The notes beneath the pieces were generated by a model that was not told the origin of the DNA, made no database searches, and worked only from the letters and a program-made list of their open reading frames with translations. A DNA stretch of 64,000 nucleotides from Riptortus pedestris (lineage: Eukaryota > Arthropoda > Insecta > Hemiptera > Alydidae), in NCBI GenBank assembly GCA_019009955.1, contig CM032233.1, positions 11,786,501 to 11,850,500 of the forward strand, written 5' to 3'. Below, one piece after another: positions 10,801-27,200 of this stretch; position 1 is the stretch's first letter; the number at the start of each line of letters is the position of its first letter. The position numbers and the translations under genes are program-made.

Positions 10801-13800
10801 TTTTGGATCCTCATGAAACTCATTTAAATTCATCATACTTAGTTTTTTACCACAACAATGTAAAAGTTCGTGATGAATTTCTCACTATAGTCAATGAAAC
10901 TACCCTTCGCCTATTTGTTAAGAAGCCACCAATATCTGACAGTTTATACTCATGCAAGTTGCGAACTAAAAACAAAGAGGAAGGCGTATGTTTAAATTAT
11001 GTTTATGTTGGAAGTAAGTATAAAAATTATATACTAATTCTTTTCAGAATATTTTGTTGAATTTAGGCCTTTCTTGCCGGTCTTGAATATATTTTTTTAT
11101 TTACTAAGGATGATGTAGGACAAACAATGCTCACTATAATAATACACTGAAAGACACACACACAAAAAAAAACACATTTTTTTTTATTGTTTCAAACATT
11201 GCACAATTTTATCATTGCATCAAATATGGCATACTTATTTAAACCCAAATTAAATGATAGCAAAATTTTACATGCAATCGTTGAGCACCTTGATAAAGGT
11301 GACATGACCTGTAATATAAAGATAATATAGTATATTGTAGCCTAATAGCTGGTAAATTTCACAATAAATATGAATATTATAAACAATGAACTGTATAGGT
11401 AAAGTTAATACTGATCTCTGCCATTAAAGAAGAAGTAAAAACAATTCAGAATCTGTTGTACCCAAGAGGAAAAAATCTTGAATAAATTCCACATAACACC
11501 TAATTAATAATTTCTCTGGTTAATAAAATTGATTATTGATTGTACACTTTTTAATTTTTAAGTTTAGATCTGTGACCTGGCCAATGTATAATTATTTTTG
11601 CATAGATGGTTTTTCCCTTTCATTTAGTTAAGAAAATTTGTAATGTATCTTTGTTTTCAGCTAAACCTCAACCCGTAAATAATTTCACCTGTATATCTTA
11701 TAATTGGGAAGGCCTCAATTGTTCTTGGATTCCTGTTAAAAATCCTGTCCATACAACCTACAGATTAAGTTTTTCTCTTCGTGGAAAAAGCAGGTATTGT
11801 TTTAATTATTTTTGTATCACATTGTGATTCTTACTGTTTATTTGGAACCAGATATGAAGTGTTAAGCCTTAGTTTTGTTTGTTTAGTAGTTATAAGAGCT
11901 GCACTTATATTATTTGGAGTCATTTAGACATAAGTAAACATACCATTATAAATTTCTGTAAGCTGTTATCAGTGTTTTCTGATATTTTGTATTAGCTCTG
12001 TTCTATCCATAATATCTTTCATTTCCATTTCCTTGTACTGTTTCATTTGGAGGTTTCATTTCAGGCACATTTTCAAATGCCCTGGAGACTCGGATATCTC
12101 TCACAATTACTGCCTTTGGAACTCTACCACAAACCCTCCACATCGAATGCCTTATGCAGAGTATTTCTTGAACCTGATAGGAGAAAACGTTTTAGGAAAT
12201 ATAACTACAAAGATCAAGATTAACCATTTTGCTGTAGGTTAGTATCACAAAATTATGTTTCACATTGGAATGTTATTATGGTTAAATATAATATGCAAAT
12301 ATTTATGTATAATCAATTATCTGTTTTTCTACTTAATTACTTTGTATTTACAGTTTTGCCACGAAAGCCTGAAAATCTCACCCTTGTTCAATCAACTCCA
12401 TCCAGTTTAACTATCTCCTGGGACCTTCCTTTAGCCTTGAAAGAATTTCCTGTTGAAATTAAAAATAAAGTTTTGTACCAATCAAGATGGGATCCTATGA
12501 CCTATTGGCAGGTTGTAATATTTTATATTATGCTCTTTTATTTAACATATTTGTCTGCAATTATAATATGAAGATTTGTCTTGCTGTTCAAATATTCAAA
12601 AAAGTAAATCACTAGGTATTATGAAAGAAAGGCAATACATGACAAGATGAATTACTTCAGATTAGTAAAATTAGATCTCCGTTGTGGTCATTTAGTCTTT
12701 TTTCCTTCTTGAGTTACCATTAATAAATTTAGAAATTTTAGTACATTTTATAAGCTAATGAATTCCAATTTTCATTCCACATCCCTCAACTAGCATACTC
12801 TTTATTTAAAAAATAAAAATTGTTCGAAAATTCACATTTACGTTTACTGAGTGGTTGGAGAGTTGGCTAATATTAGAAAAAAAAAAACTTTGAATTTTTG
12901 TTATTGACTACATTTAAGCTTGCTTTAGAAATCCATCATCACAGCATATTTATGATTTAGAATACTAACTTGTTACTCAGTTAACAGTCTTTATGATGCA
13001 AGAATGGACCTCTCTCCCTCCCATCACAAATCATAAATATACTCTAAAGATAGATTATAGAAAAGAAAAGAAAATTGAGAAATAATTCAGTAATGAATGA
13101 ACTCTCTGGTATAATCTCTAAGGGTGGCTATCACATTCTAGTAAAAGAAGACATTCTATATGAAATCTGAAGTCTGAAAAATAGTTGTTAGTTTTCTTCT
13201 TAAATTTTTAATAATTGGGCATGTCTGCTGTTTTGCATGAACTATCCTCAGTTGCATTAGCTGGTTCACCCCCATAATTTTAGAAATAATTTAAGTCCAA
13301 TCACATCTGGCAACATACATTTATTCAAGCTTAGTTGAAGTTATTTTTATTTATTTTTTAAAGCACATTTGCATAAAACAAAACTCAATAAACTAACAAT
13401 CCTTAACTGAAACTGATTGTTTGTCTGAGTTAACTAATTGAATGTCTCTTCTCTTGATCTGCAGTGTGCTTTGACCATTATACTCCCCTCTAGTTCTAAA
13501 GAAATTATTCTAATTTTTATTTTTTTTTTTAGGAAGTTGATACGTCTAAAGTTTTTAAAAATGGAGAGCAACGTGTATTAAATATAACAGGCCTAAAATA
13601 TGCTCATACTCTGTATGATATAAGGGTGCTATTAAGATCTAGTCAAGCTGAAGATATTGACAAATGGTGGTCAGAACCAGCAACTATCACAATTCGTACA
13701 AAGCCTACTGGTTGGTATTCTCTCATTTCATACATTTTATATTATGCCCTTATACTTAATCATTCCCTCACTATATTATTTTTTAGTTCCTGCTATGCCG

Positions 13801-15205
13801 CCCAAAACTGTCATTGGAAGTTTCGAGTCTACACCAAGAGCAAGTGACTCTGACCACAGAAATATATTTATTTACTGGCAACTTATCCCACAAAAACTAG
13901 AAAATGGTGAAAACTTTGCCTACAATATCAGTAGTATAGAAGAAATAGTTGATGGAAAACGAGTTCTAAGGTATATGTTCTTCTTGAGATACTTTGATCT
14001 TATATTGTGTTTCATGTAACACCAAACAGAAGTTGGCATATAACTCAGTTTTTAAAGAAAAATGTTAATTTGCTTTAGAAATACTTTCAATAACACTAAC
14101 ATAATTATTTTGTGCATTACATTTTTGCTATTAAATTCAAAACATTTTTTACTGCGTTTATAATGAGTTCATATCAACATAACTTCTATATAATAACTTA
14201 ACTCCACTTATAATGTTTTTGTCTATTTTATAATTGGTAAATTTTTTATTAATGATTTTGTTTTCTTTTCCAGGAATAATACTCCAGCGATTCATAAATA
14301 CTATGCATTATTTGAGAAAATGACTTACAATACATACATATTTAAAATAGTTTCATCAAATAAAGAAGGAACGTCCCAAAACTATTCAACTATTGTTGTT
14401 CCATCGAAGGCTGGAAGTAAGCTTCACCATTCACTACATTCTGTTTTCTACTTTAATTTATATCTGTTATTAGTTTCATTTATTGACCTTCATCTGTTCC
14501 TTCTTCTGCTTTCTTACACACAAAAAACTCAGGATTGAGATCTCCTTCTTTTAGTAAATCTCCTTATACTATCTCAGAACAAAGTCAATCGTTTCTAGAT
14601 GCTCCAGGAAAAGCACCATTGCTCACTCTGCTATCTCAGAAACAAATTTGTATTTTGTTGATGCAATCCCTTATCTCTGAAATATATTTTATTACTTATT
14701 ATTTTATGTGGTTACAAAATGAGGACCGTTTTTGGTTTATGTTTCACAATGTTGCTTTTTGTATTTTGTGAGTAATTATAGTTTCCGTAATTACTCGCCA
14801 CTTGAGTTATCCATGAGTTTTAAAATAAGCTGCTGTGTTCAACATATTGTGAACTTAAACAATTCCTTATTTATCTAGGTAGTGTGTTTTTGTTTACGTA
14901 CTCTAAATAGGTAAAGTTATCTGATTCAAATAAACAAACATCAATTATAGGGTAATTTTTTTATGATCGAATAGTTTCATATTTGCTTCATATATGACCT
15001 TAATATGTTTCCGTGCTTTAGCAGTATATTTATGTGTACAATAGGAAAGTGCAAACCCTGGTGTAAAGATAGTTGACCTGATAAGAATAGTATCTATTTT
15101 TGAAATACAAAATTTATGGCCAGGAGTCCGAAAAAAGATCTCATTAAAAAAAGGTCTCTATGGTAGCAAACTTCAATGTGATTTATGACTTTAAGATTTC
15201 TTTCT

Positions 15206-15250
<45 letters not shown>

Positions 15251-18200
15251 TTGTGCGTGGGCACGCCATTTTAATGGGGCTGATAGATGGTTTAAATGAA
15301 AATTAGGTACAAATAATGTATAAATATATAACTTCACTATTTATAGGAATTTGATTTGAATTACTCTTTAAGTTTTTGATAGTGAAATATTTTGTTAAAC
15401 CGAAGCTTAACCTTTTGGATTTGGACCAGCTTCTTATTATTATAGAAAACAAAAATCACCTTTGAATATTGTATGATGTATTCAAAATCCACTGAATGAA
15501 ATTTTTATTTTCTGTCTTCAGGAATTAATTGTATTTCTTTATTTTAGAGTTTGGTTTGAATGTTTATTGTGATTAAAATTTACACTGTAATAAAAGTTAT
15601 AAATATGAATGAACGATTAATTGAATAGGCCTTGATTTGTTATCTCTTCGAATATTGCATTTTATGTTTCATTTTCAGGTCCAGACCATCCAGTATCATT
15701 TACAAAAATAGCTTATGATCATGGTGTCTATGCACTGTCATGGAATGCTCCTCCCCAAAATAATGTTTCCAGCCACAATGACATTACAAGTTATACAATA
15801 TTTTGGTGTGACAACAAATATGATAGACCATATGGTTGTAACGTACGTATTATTGTAAATTATTTTAAATCATTTCATCCTATTCTTATGACATGCACTT
15901 CGAAAAGAAGTAATTAAAAAATGTATGAGGTTTGCCTAGTGCTTGTTGCTAATTTTGACTAATAGTGGTCTTGATGTAGTCATCACTATGTATCACCTTT
16001 TTGGGGTGTCCTCAACCCACTCCCAAAAATGATTTTCTTGGTTAATCAATTCTCGTTGTGCTTGCCCCTGTATATGTCTTTTATCTAATTTTTTCATTGT
16101 GGTCTTACAACGTAATAAGTTAATTTTTCGTTTCTTTTTTTTAATAGGGTGTTCTCAATTGGACTATTGTGAGTAACAATGTAACTGAAAAGAATATTAC
16201 TCTGACAGTTGATAAAACATATCAGTTTGCAATTTCGGCCAACACTGCTAACTCTAGCAGTGGAATGATGTGGGCACATTGTACTGTTTTTCCTGATCAA
16301 GGTAATATTTTCAAACTAATATCTTTTTTGTCATGTGTATTTTATAGAATCTTTAAACTGATTTCATTTATTTGTATTTGTTTAATTCATATAAAAGAAT
16401 TTGTTGTAGTTAATAAATAATTGTTTGTTATCTATGATAATGGATATACAAGATGCTATTGAAAATTATTCTAATACTTCTTAATTTATTATATTGTCAA
16501 ATAAACAATTTATAATAACATTATTTGCAAGCATTATGTATGTACTACTGATGTATTTATGTTTTTAACAGAAAGAGGAAAGCTTAAGAACATATGGATT
16601 AACAGAATAGGATCAAATTTCATGGAGCTTGGCTGGAAATTAGAATGTATTCGTTCTCCCATTAATGGATTTGAAGTTGAATACTGTCCAGTTCCTTTCC
16701 CCAAGCAGTCGGAGTGCAAAGGTATCACTTCCTGAATATTATTATTTGGTTAGTCTTTATATTGCCTTCAAAGACGCATAGTGCTTTTCAGGTTTCTTAA
16801 ACAAGAAAAGCCCATATTTTTAAAAGTACTGTCCATATTCTAATTTCAGCTTTTCAACTTGTATTGTGTCATTTATATTCTATTCCATTCTTCAATTTGA
16901 TTGCACAACCTTTGTAGTTTAATGTTCTACTTCGAATTTGATTTGCAATTCTTATAGTTGAAATACCTCTTTCTACATCATAATTGATGCTTAATTAGTA
17001 CAATTTACTGATGTTTATCTGCATTAGTTTTGAAGAATTATAAAAATTGAAAAAAAAAAAAAATGAACATAGTATATTATACATTCTGCAGAAGGGACAT
17101 TGCTCTGAATTATGTTTTAATGTGGGCGTTAGAGATGTGAATATAAATATGTATTTCCCTTTATAAAATGCTTACTCTCTTTTAGAGTCCTTTTATCTCT
17201 CTCCCTCACTTTAATGAACTTCCAAATGAGCAAATGTGATCTCATCTGAATTAAGAATTACTCTGCATCATTATTATTTTTTTTTTTGGTTCTGTGTCAT
17301 ATGTTATTCTGAAAATTTTACGAACACCCCATTTTAATGCAAATAACTCATTTGTAATTAATTATCATTATTGGTTCTGTCATATGTTTTTCTGAAAAAC
17401 CCGATTTTAATGAAATTAACTCTCATCTGTAATTGTCATTATATTTTACAAATATCCCACTGTTAAGCCAGTATGCCTTCCCAGTTAAAGACTTGGTTCT
17501 TACTTTGGTTAAAGACTTCTTTCTTAGCACTTCTCATTGTGCAGTATTGCATTTAGGTTTTTTACATTTTTTTTTTTTTTTTTTAAATTTTCTTTGACGT
17601 TTTAAGAGAAGAAAAATGTTTTCATTATAACTATCAAATTAAGTCTTAAAAGTTATTAATATATATTTTTTTTATTATAGAAGTTAACCGGAAAAGGTTT
17701 AAAGGTGATCAGTATGCTTCACGCTATAATATATCAGGGCTTCAACCATATACAACATACATGGTGCGATTATCTCTCGTATCTGTTAAAGATTCATTGA
17801 TTAGTAGCGATGCACTATTGAATACCACTTTGGAAGCAGGTAATTTTCTTACTTAAGTTTTAGAGAAATATGTGATTCAATTTTTATTTACTTGTTCCTA
17901 CCCCCTTTTTATATATATTTTATTTTTTAAATTTATTTATTTACATCCACTTTAAGTCTCTTTGGCTAATCGGGACGGGTAATCTACAGGTTACCACCCT
18001 TTTCTAGCCAGGGTGGGACTAAGGAATTTATTTAATGAATCCGTCACTAAATAAATTTTTACTGTCCAGGGCGGGAATCGAACCCGCCACTCTAGGCCTA
18101 CCATATGAGATTAAGACCAATGCCTTAACTTACACGGCCAACCTGAGCTCCTCTTTTATGTATATACTTACTTAATTAGTTCAATGATGAAATGATTCAA

Positions 18201-21200
18201 GTAGCTTACAAGTTTTTAGAGAGCACCTGACTAATTCAATGCATTCCTTATGTGATGGGTAGCTCTTAAAAATCAAAACATTTTATCCTCTGTATGTTTG
18301 GCTAAAAATCAATAGTTTACTATGCTAGTCTATACGTGTTGCTCTAATTTAGTGTTTAATTAAAAATCACTGAATTGGAGGATTCATCGCTTGAGTATAA
18401 TCGGACTAACTTCCTACATTGAATTTATGGATAACTTTTTTAGGAATGCTTTTCTAGAAGTAAAATAATAAACATGTTTAAGAAAGGCCTGTTTTTTTTT
18501 TTTCATGTTAGTTGTTAATAAATGCTACCAAGAAGATAAAAAATTGGGCAAAAGCATAAAATAGTTATTAAAACTTCCTTTGCTGGCCTACGTAAAGAGG
18601 TCTTCTTCATTCTTTTTTCAATAACTACAAACTGGACATTACTTATGCCTCATCAAGAAAAAAAATGAATGGAAGTAATCTCCTAATTTTAAAACAGGTC
18701 AAACCACCTCCACTCTTAGCAATTCTTTTGTTAAAAGCAGAGTACTTTCGTTAAAGTTTGTCAAAGGTGGTTTCACCTGTCTTATCCTACCGTTGATTAG
18801 GGACCTCAACCAGCCAGCCCAAATCCCGAGATTTAATTTTAAGTTGAAAGACTTATCAGTGGAGAAAGTCTCAGACTCTCTTTCTATGTGTTTCTTCAAC
18901 ACATCTACCTATTCTTGAATTCTCAACCTTTTTGTCGTAATTTAATTTTGTGTAAGTGGTAAATTTTTAATCTCCTCATTTCCTCTTGTTTTTCTTGATT
19001 TATAATTTTATTATTCCTTCTGTTTTAGCCCCCGATGGACCTCCTGAAAATTTTAAAGCATTGACAGTTACCAATAATTCGGTAACTCTCTCTTGGAAAC
19101 CACCATCCGCATTGAATGGAGTGCTCAGGCATTATGAGATATATTGGAATTCCAGCTACACATTAATTGAGAATAAATCTCAAGTAGTGCAGGTAAAAAA
19201 AAAAAATAATAAAAAATTCCTTAAAATTCTTCCTGATCGTTCAAAATTGTGTTAAATTGATATCACTCAGGCAATTATTATTAATACATTAAGCTAATCA
19301 ATAACTTGTGCTGTTTTTTCTCTTCATTGGTCGCAACTTTAGAAACATGAATTCTTGTAAATGACTGAATAGTAGCTGGTCCTCAATTATGAGAACAAGT
19401 AAACAAAAATATTACGACAAATTAAACAGTTATCATAACAAAATTGAAATATTTCATTTGTTGTGAGCAACCAATTTGTAAAATACAAACCTTGAGCAGA
19501 GCTTATTAACAAATGCCTTCTTTAATTTGTCTTCACAGCCCTCTATTATTACCTATAAACTTTTTTTTTTTAGAAAAAGGAGCTAATGAACATAGTATAT
19601 TATACATTCTGCAGAAGGATCATCACTCTGAATTATGTTTTAATGTGGGCATAAGAGGCGTGAATATAAATATATATTTCCCTAAATATCAAAATTCCTT
19701 CAAATATTTGCAAATTATAATAAATGAATACCAAAAACAACATCGGTTAAAAGTAAAATTTTATATCTATATGCATATATATTCTGTTTACAGATTGTCA
19801 TTTGCTCTCTAGCAGTCACAAATTTTGAGATATTCAAACCAAACTTCATATTTAAACTTTTACCTGGAAAAGAAAAGTTGAGCTCGTTAACCAGCAGAAC
19901 AGCCCCAGGGGAAGGGGGTTAAATCTAAATTTCAAAATATCTCTGTTATTATGAGCTGAATAAAAAAAAAGTTAAATTACCAGTCTTATTGCAAAATAAA
20001 TTTACTAAAACATGGTTCTATGCAATGTTTTTGTAGGATTAATAGTTAATAAGGTACGGGTGTTATGAGTAGTTTTCTTTTGAAAAAGGTTGCTCACACA
20101 ACAAAATTTTCAAGTGCAAAGTGTGTTGTAAAAGTAAATATAATGTTTTATACATATATATACATGTTGTTGAATCAATTATAATTTCTATAGCAGGAGC
20201 TTGGATTCTTATTTTACTTAATTAATGTAATTATTAATGCAGTTTCATTTAAAAGATGTACTATTACTTTTAAGTGGTTTTTTGGCGGCCTCCTTAGTCC
20301 ATTATTTGGTTTTATTGTTATTATAGTTCGGTTTTTTTTCTCTCAAAAGTCTGGTACTTAAGTTTTTTTTTGTTTTTTTTAAACAACTATAGTAGGTATT
20401 ATTGTGAGCCGTTAATATATCTCCCAACATAATTACAGGATCCTGGTTTTAACTTTCTGCTAGGTGTCACAGACCAAATTCTCCAGATAGCCTTGTTTTG
20501 TTTCAAGGTGGTATCGGATCCTAGACATTAATATGATTTGAAGCTGAAATATATTCCCTAAATTTTAGACTCTATTTATGCCTAACTATGTGGGTCACTC
20601 CTGCGTGACGGACTTTAATTAGCTCTTTATAGTAGCTGGGTCTCTATGGGAACTCGTCAATTGTAGCTATGGCTGTGTTATTATTCAGTCTTCTTAGTAT
20701 AGCCAATTTCAATCTCTTTAATTATAGTATTTTGTAGTAGTCTTTTATAGAATTAATAATAATAATTAATATATAAAATAATACTAAATCTGCATTTTAT
20801 TTTTATTCTTTCCTAGTTTACTTTGAGGAATTTAGCAAGTTATGAAGATTATATTATACGAGTTACGGCGTGTACTGTTGCTTGCTCAAATAAATCTGCA
20901 ACGTTGGTTGTTAGAACAAAAATTGGAAGTAAGTATTTATGAGTAAAAGTATGATTAATTTTATTAATGAATGATTTTTATTTGTCAGTTATGTGTTTTT
21001 AGAAAAGGAATGTTTTTTTTTCCTTCAACATAATTATTTTTTAAATAATTGTGCAATCAAAAATTGATCTATTTTATTGCCAAACTCAACTTTTGCCAAT
21101 GTTTTTATAATTTCTGTAAATTTACTCAGTTTATTGAAATGGAATATTATAATACAAATTTTTAACTAAGTGAATATTAATAGTCATATATCTTTATAAT

Positions 21201-24200
21201 TAGTATTATGTCCTGGTCTGAAAGACTCCTACATTGCTCAGATAACTAATGAGTGTATAGAAAGTTTAATGGAAGATGAAGTGTTCTTTTTTAGTTAATT
21301 GTTAAATATCTGATATGGTGGAGATAAGGCTGGGTAAAGAATTGAGATTTAGAGATAAACATTTTGGCCCTTAAAACCATTTGTTTATGAAGTATGCACT
21401 TACAAATAATAATTAAAATGTATATATAACACTATGTTATATATTGATATATAATACAATGGATTTGTATTGATTTAAATTTGAACAAAAAAAAAACTAG
21501 AAGTATGCCTTTATTTTTGGCATAATTCTTATAATTATAGTACTATATATATTAAGAAACACCTTCTAACTTGCCATTTTCAAAATCAGCAAAGTGAAAT
21601 AAATTTTGATATTTATTTACGTTAAATTTTTTCATTAAAGTAAATTTTAAAAAAGAATTTGGTTTTGATATAATCAATGGTATTTTTATTTGAGCTGTCA
21701 AGGTCACCATATAGATAGTTATCAAGCTCTCTACATACCTACGAGTAGCTATCAAGCTCTCCACATAACTACCTATCAAGCTCTCCACATAACTAGCTAT
21801 CAAGCTCTCGACATAACTAGCTATCAAGCTCTCCACATAACTAGCTATCAAGCTCTCCACATAACTAGCTATCAATCTCTCGACATAACTAGCTATCAAG
21901 CTCTCCACATAACTAGCTATCAATCTCTCGACATAACTAGCTACCAAGCTCTCCACATAACTAGCTATCAAGCTCTCGACATAACTAGCTATCAAGCTCT
22001 CCACATAACTAGCTATCAAGCTCTTCACATAACTTGCTATCAATCTCTCGACATAACTCGCTATCAAGCTCTCCACATAACTAGCTATCAATATATCGAC
22101 ATCACTAGCTATCAAGCTCTCCACATAACTAGCTATCAATCTCTCGACATAACTAGCTATCAAGCTCTCCACATAACTAGCTATCAATCTCTCGACATAA
22201 CTAGCTACCAAGCTCTCCACATAACTAGCTATCAAGCTCTCGACATAACTAGCTATCAAGCTCTCCACATAACTAGCTATCAAGCACTCCACATAACTAG
22301 CTATCAAGCTCTCCCCATAACGAGCTATCAAGCTCTCCACATAACTAGCTATCAAGCTCTCCACATAACTAACTATCAAGCACTCCACATAACCAGCTAT
22401 CAAACTCTCCACATAACTAGCTATCAAGCTCTCCACATAACTAGCTCTCAAGCTCTCCACATAACTAGCTATCAAGCACTCCACATAACTAGCTATCAAG
22501 CTCTCCACATAACTAGCTATCAAGCTCTCCACATAACTAGCTATAAAGCTCTCGAGAGGACTAGCTATCAAGCTCTCGACATAACTAGCTATCAAGCTCT
22601 CCACATAACTAGCTATCAATCTCTCGACATAACTAGCTATCAAGCTCTCCACATAACTAGCTGTCAATCTCTCCACATAACTAGCTATCTATCTCTCCAC
22701 ATAACTAGCTATCAAGCTCTCCACCTAACTATCTATCAAGCTCTCGACATAACTAGCTATCAAGCTCTCCACATAACTAGCTATCAAGCTCTCCACATAA
22801 CTAGCTCTCAAGCTCTCCACATAACTAGCTATCAAGCTCTCGACATAACTAGCTATCAAGCTCTCCACATAACTAGCTATCAAGCTCTCCACATAACTAG
22901 CTATCAAGCTCTCCACATAACTCGCTATCAATCTCTCGACTTAAATCGATATCAAGCTCTCCACTTAACTAGCTATCAATCTCTCGACATAACTAGCTAT
23001 CAAGCTCTCCACATAACTAGCTATCAATCTCTCGACATAACTAGCTACCAAGCTCTCCACATAACTAGCTATCAAGCTCTCGACATAACTAGCTATCAAG
23101 CTCTCCACATAACTAGCTATCAATCTCTCGACATAACTAGCTATCAAGCTCTCCACATAACTAGCTATCAATCTCTCGACATAACTAGCTATCAAGCTCT
23201 CCACATAACTAGCTATCAAGCTCTCGACATAACTAGCTATCAATCTCTCGACATAACTAGCTATCAAGCTCTCCACATAACTAGCTATCAAGCTCTGCAC
23301 ATAACTAGCTATCAATCTCTCGACATAACTAGCTATCAAGCTCTCCACATAACTAGCTATCAATCTCTCGACATAACTAGCTATCAAGCTCTCCACATAA
23401 CTAGCTATCAAGCTCTCGACATAACTAGCTATCAAGCTCTCCACATAACAAGCTATCAATCTCTCGACATAACTAGCTATCAAGCTCTCCACATAACTAG
23501 CTATCAATCTCTCGACATAACTAGCTATCAAGCTCTCCACATAACTAGCTATCAAGCTCTCGACATAACTAGCTATCAATCTCTCGACATAACTAGCTAT
23601 CAAGCTCTCCACATAACTAGCTATCAAGCTCTCCACATAACTAGCTATCAATCTCTCGACATAACTAGCTATCAAGCTCTCGACATAACTAGCTATCAAG
23701 CTCTCGACATAACTAGCTATCAAGCTCTCCACATAACTAGCTATCAATCTCTCGACATAACTAGCTATCAAGCTCTCCACATAACTAGCTATCAATCTCT
23801 CGACATAACTAGCTATCAAGCTCTCCACATAACTAGCTATCAAGCTCTCGACATAACTAGCTATCAATCTCTCGACATAACTAGCTATCAAGCTCTCCAC
23901 ATAACTAGCTATCAAGCTCTTCACATAACTTGCTATCAATCTCTCGACATAACTAGCTATCAAGCTCTCCACATAACTAGCTATCAATCTCTCGACATAA
24001 CTAGCTATCAAGCTCTCGACATAACTAGCTATCAATCTCTCGACATAACTAGCTATCAAGCTCTCCACATAACTAGCTATCAAGCTCTTCACATAACTAG
24101 CTATCAAGCTCTCGACATAACTAGCTATCAAGCTCTCCACATAACTAGCTATCAATCTCTCGACATAACTAGCTATCAAGCTCTCCACATAACTAGCTAT

Positions 24201-27200
24201 CAATCTCTCGACATAACTAGCTATCAAGCTCTCCACATAACTAGCTATCAAGCTCTCGACATAACTAGCTATCAATCTCTCGACATAACTAGCTATCAAG
24301 CTCTCCACATAACTAGCTATCAAGCTCTACACATAACTAGCTATCAAGCTCTCCACAGAACTAGCTATCAAGCTCTCCACATAACTAGCTATCACGCTCT
24401 CCACATAACTAGCTATCAATCTCTCGACATAACTAGCTATCAAGCTCTCCACATAACTAGCTATCAATCTCTCGACATAACTAGCTATCAAGCTCTCCAC
24501 ATAACTAGCTCTCAAGCTCTCCACATAACTAGCTATCAAGCTCTCCACATAACTAGCTATCAAGCTCTCCACATAACTAGCTATCAAGCTCTCCACATAA
24601 CTAGCTATCAAGCTCTCCACATAACTAGCTATCAAGCTCTCCACATAACTAGCTATCAATCTCTCGACATAACTAGCTATCAAGCTCTCCACATAACTAG
24701 CTATCAAGCTCTCGACATAACTAGCTATCAAGCTCTCCACATAACTAGCTATCAAGCTCTCCACATAACTAGCTATCAAGCTCTCCACATAACTAGCTCT
24801 CAAGCTCTCCACATAACTAGCTATCAAGCTCTCCACATAACTAGCTATCAAGCTCTCCACATAACTAGCTATCAAGCTCTCCACATAACTAGCTCTCAAG
24901 CTCTCCACATAACTAGCTATCAATCTCTCGACATAACTAGCTATCAAGCTCTCCACATAACTAGCTATCAAGCTCTCGACATAACTAGCTATCAAGCTCT
25001 CCACATAACTAGCTATCAAGCTCTCCACATAACTAGCTATCAAGCTCTCCACATAACTAGCTATCAATCTCTCGACATAACTAGCTATCAAGCTCTCCAC
25101 ATAACTAGCTATCAATCTCTCGACATAACTAGCTATCAAGCTCTCCACATAACTAGCTATCAATCTCTCGACATAACTAGCTATCAAGCTCTCGACATAA
25201 CTAGCTATCAAGCTCTCGACATAACTAGCTATCAAGCTCTCCACATAACTAGCTATCAATCTCTCGACATAACTAGCTATCAAGCTCTCCACATAACTAG
25301 CTATCAATCTCTCGACATAACTAGCTATCAATCTCTCGACATAACTAGCTATCAAGCTCTCCACATAACTAGCTATCAAGCTCTCGACATAACTAGCTAT
25401 CAATCTCTCGACATAACTAGCTATCAAGCTCTCCACATAACTAGCTATCAAGCTCTTCACATAACTTGCTATCAATCTCTCGACATAACTAGCTATCAAG
25501 CTCTCCACATAACTAGCTATCAATCTCTCGACATAACTAGCTATCAAGCTCTCCACATAACTAGCTATCAAGCTCTCGACATAACTAGCTATCAAGCTCT
25601 CCACATAACTAGCTATCAATCTCTCGACATAACTAGCTATCAAGCTCTCCACATAACTAGCTATCAATCTCTCGACATAACTAGCTATCAAGCTCTCCAC
25701 ATAACTAGCTATCAAGCTCTCGACATAACTAGCTATCAAGCTCTCCACATAACTAGCTATCAAGCTCTCCACATAACTAGCTATCAATCTCTCGACATAA
25801 CTAGCTATCAAGCTCTCGACATAACTAGCTATCAAGCTCTCGACATAACTAGCTATAGAGATGTCGACATAACTAGCTAACAAGCTCTCGACATAACTAG
25901 CTATCAAGCTCTCGACATAACTAGCTATCAAGCTCTCCACATAACTAGCTATCAATCTCTCGACATAACTAGCTACCAAGCTCTCCACATAACTAGCTAT
26001 CAAGCTCTCGACATAACTAGCTATCAAGCTCTCCACATAACTAGCTATCAATCTCTCGACATAACTAGCTATCAAGCTCTCCACATAACTAGCTATCAAT
26101 CTCTCGACATAACTAGCTATCAAGCTCTCCACATAACTAGCTATCAAGCTCTCGACATAACTAGCTATCAATCTCTCGACATAACTAGCTATCAAGCTCT
26201 CCACATAACTAGCTATCAAGCTCTTCACATAACTTGCTATCAATCTCTCGACATAACTAGCTATCAAGCTCTCCACATAACTAGCTATCCATCTCTCGAC
26301 ATAACTAGCTATCAATCTCTCGACATAACTAGCTATCAAGCTCTCCACATAACTAGCTATCAAGCTCTTGACATAACTAGCTATCAATCTCTCGACATAA
26401 CTAGCTATCAAGCTCTCCACATAACTAGCTATCAAGCTCTCCACATAACTAGCTATCAATCTCTCGACATAACTAGCTATCAAGCTCTCGACATAACTAG
26501 CTATCAAGCTCTCGACATAACTAGCTATCAAGCTCTCCACATAACTAGCTATCAATCTCTCGACATAACTAGCTATCAAGCTCTCCACATAACTAGCTAT
26601 CAATCTCTCGACATAACTAGCTAACAAGCTCTCCACATAACTAGCTATCAAGCTCTCGACATAACTAGCTATCAAGCTCTCCACATAACTAGCTATCAAT
26701 CTCTCGACATAACTAGCTATCAAGCTCTCCACATAACTAGCTATCAATCTCTCGACATAACTAGCTATCAAGCTCTCCACATAACTAGCTATCAAGCTCT
26801 CGACATAACTAGCTATCAATCTCTCGACATAACTAGCTATCAAGCTCTCCACATAACTAGCTATCAAGCTCTACACATAACTTGCTATCAATCTCTCGAC
26901 ATAACTAGCTATCAAGCTCTCCACATAACTAGCTATCAAGCTCTCCACATAACTAGCTATCAATCTCTCGACATAACTAGCTATCAAGCTCTCCACATAA
27001 CTAGCTATCAAGCTCTTGACATAACTAGCTATCAAGCTCTCCACATAACTAGCTATCAATCTCTCGACATAACTAGCTATCAAGCTCTCCACATAACTAG
27101 CTATCAATCTCTCGACATAACTAGCTATCAAGCTCTCCACATAACTAGCTATCAAGCTCTCGACATAACTAGCTATCAATCTCTCGACATAACTAGCTAT

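Noticed and set aside
14535..14771. Possible extra receptor exon
   Set aside because: No FN3 pattern, no fitting splice sites, and exons 8 and 9 already join in phase.
18060..18145. Functional tRNA gene
   Set aside because: The tRNA-like head is part of a SINE, repeated at 39175 with body and tail; the cloverleaf is degraded.
21690..25880. 1396-codon plus-strand ORF as a giant repeat protein gene
   Set aside because: It is the stop-free frame of a 24-bp minisatellite inside an intron. It shares no frame or splice relation with the receptor exons and similar ORFs exist on the other strand.
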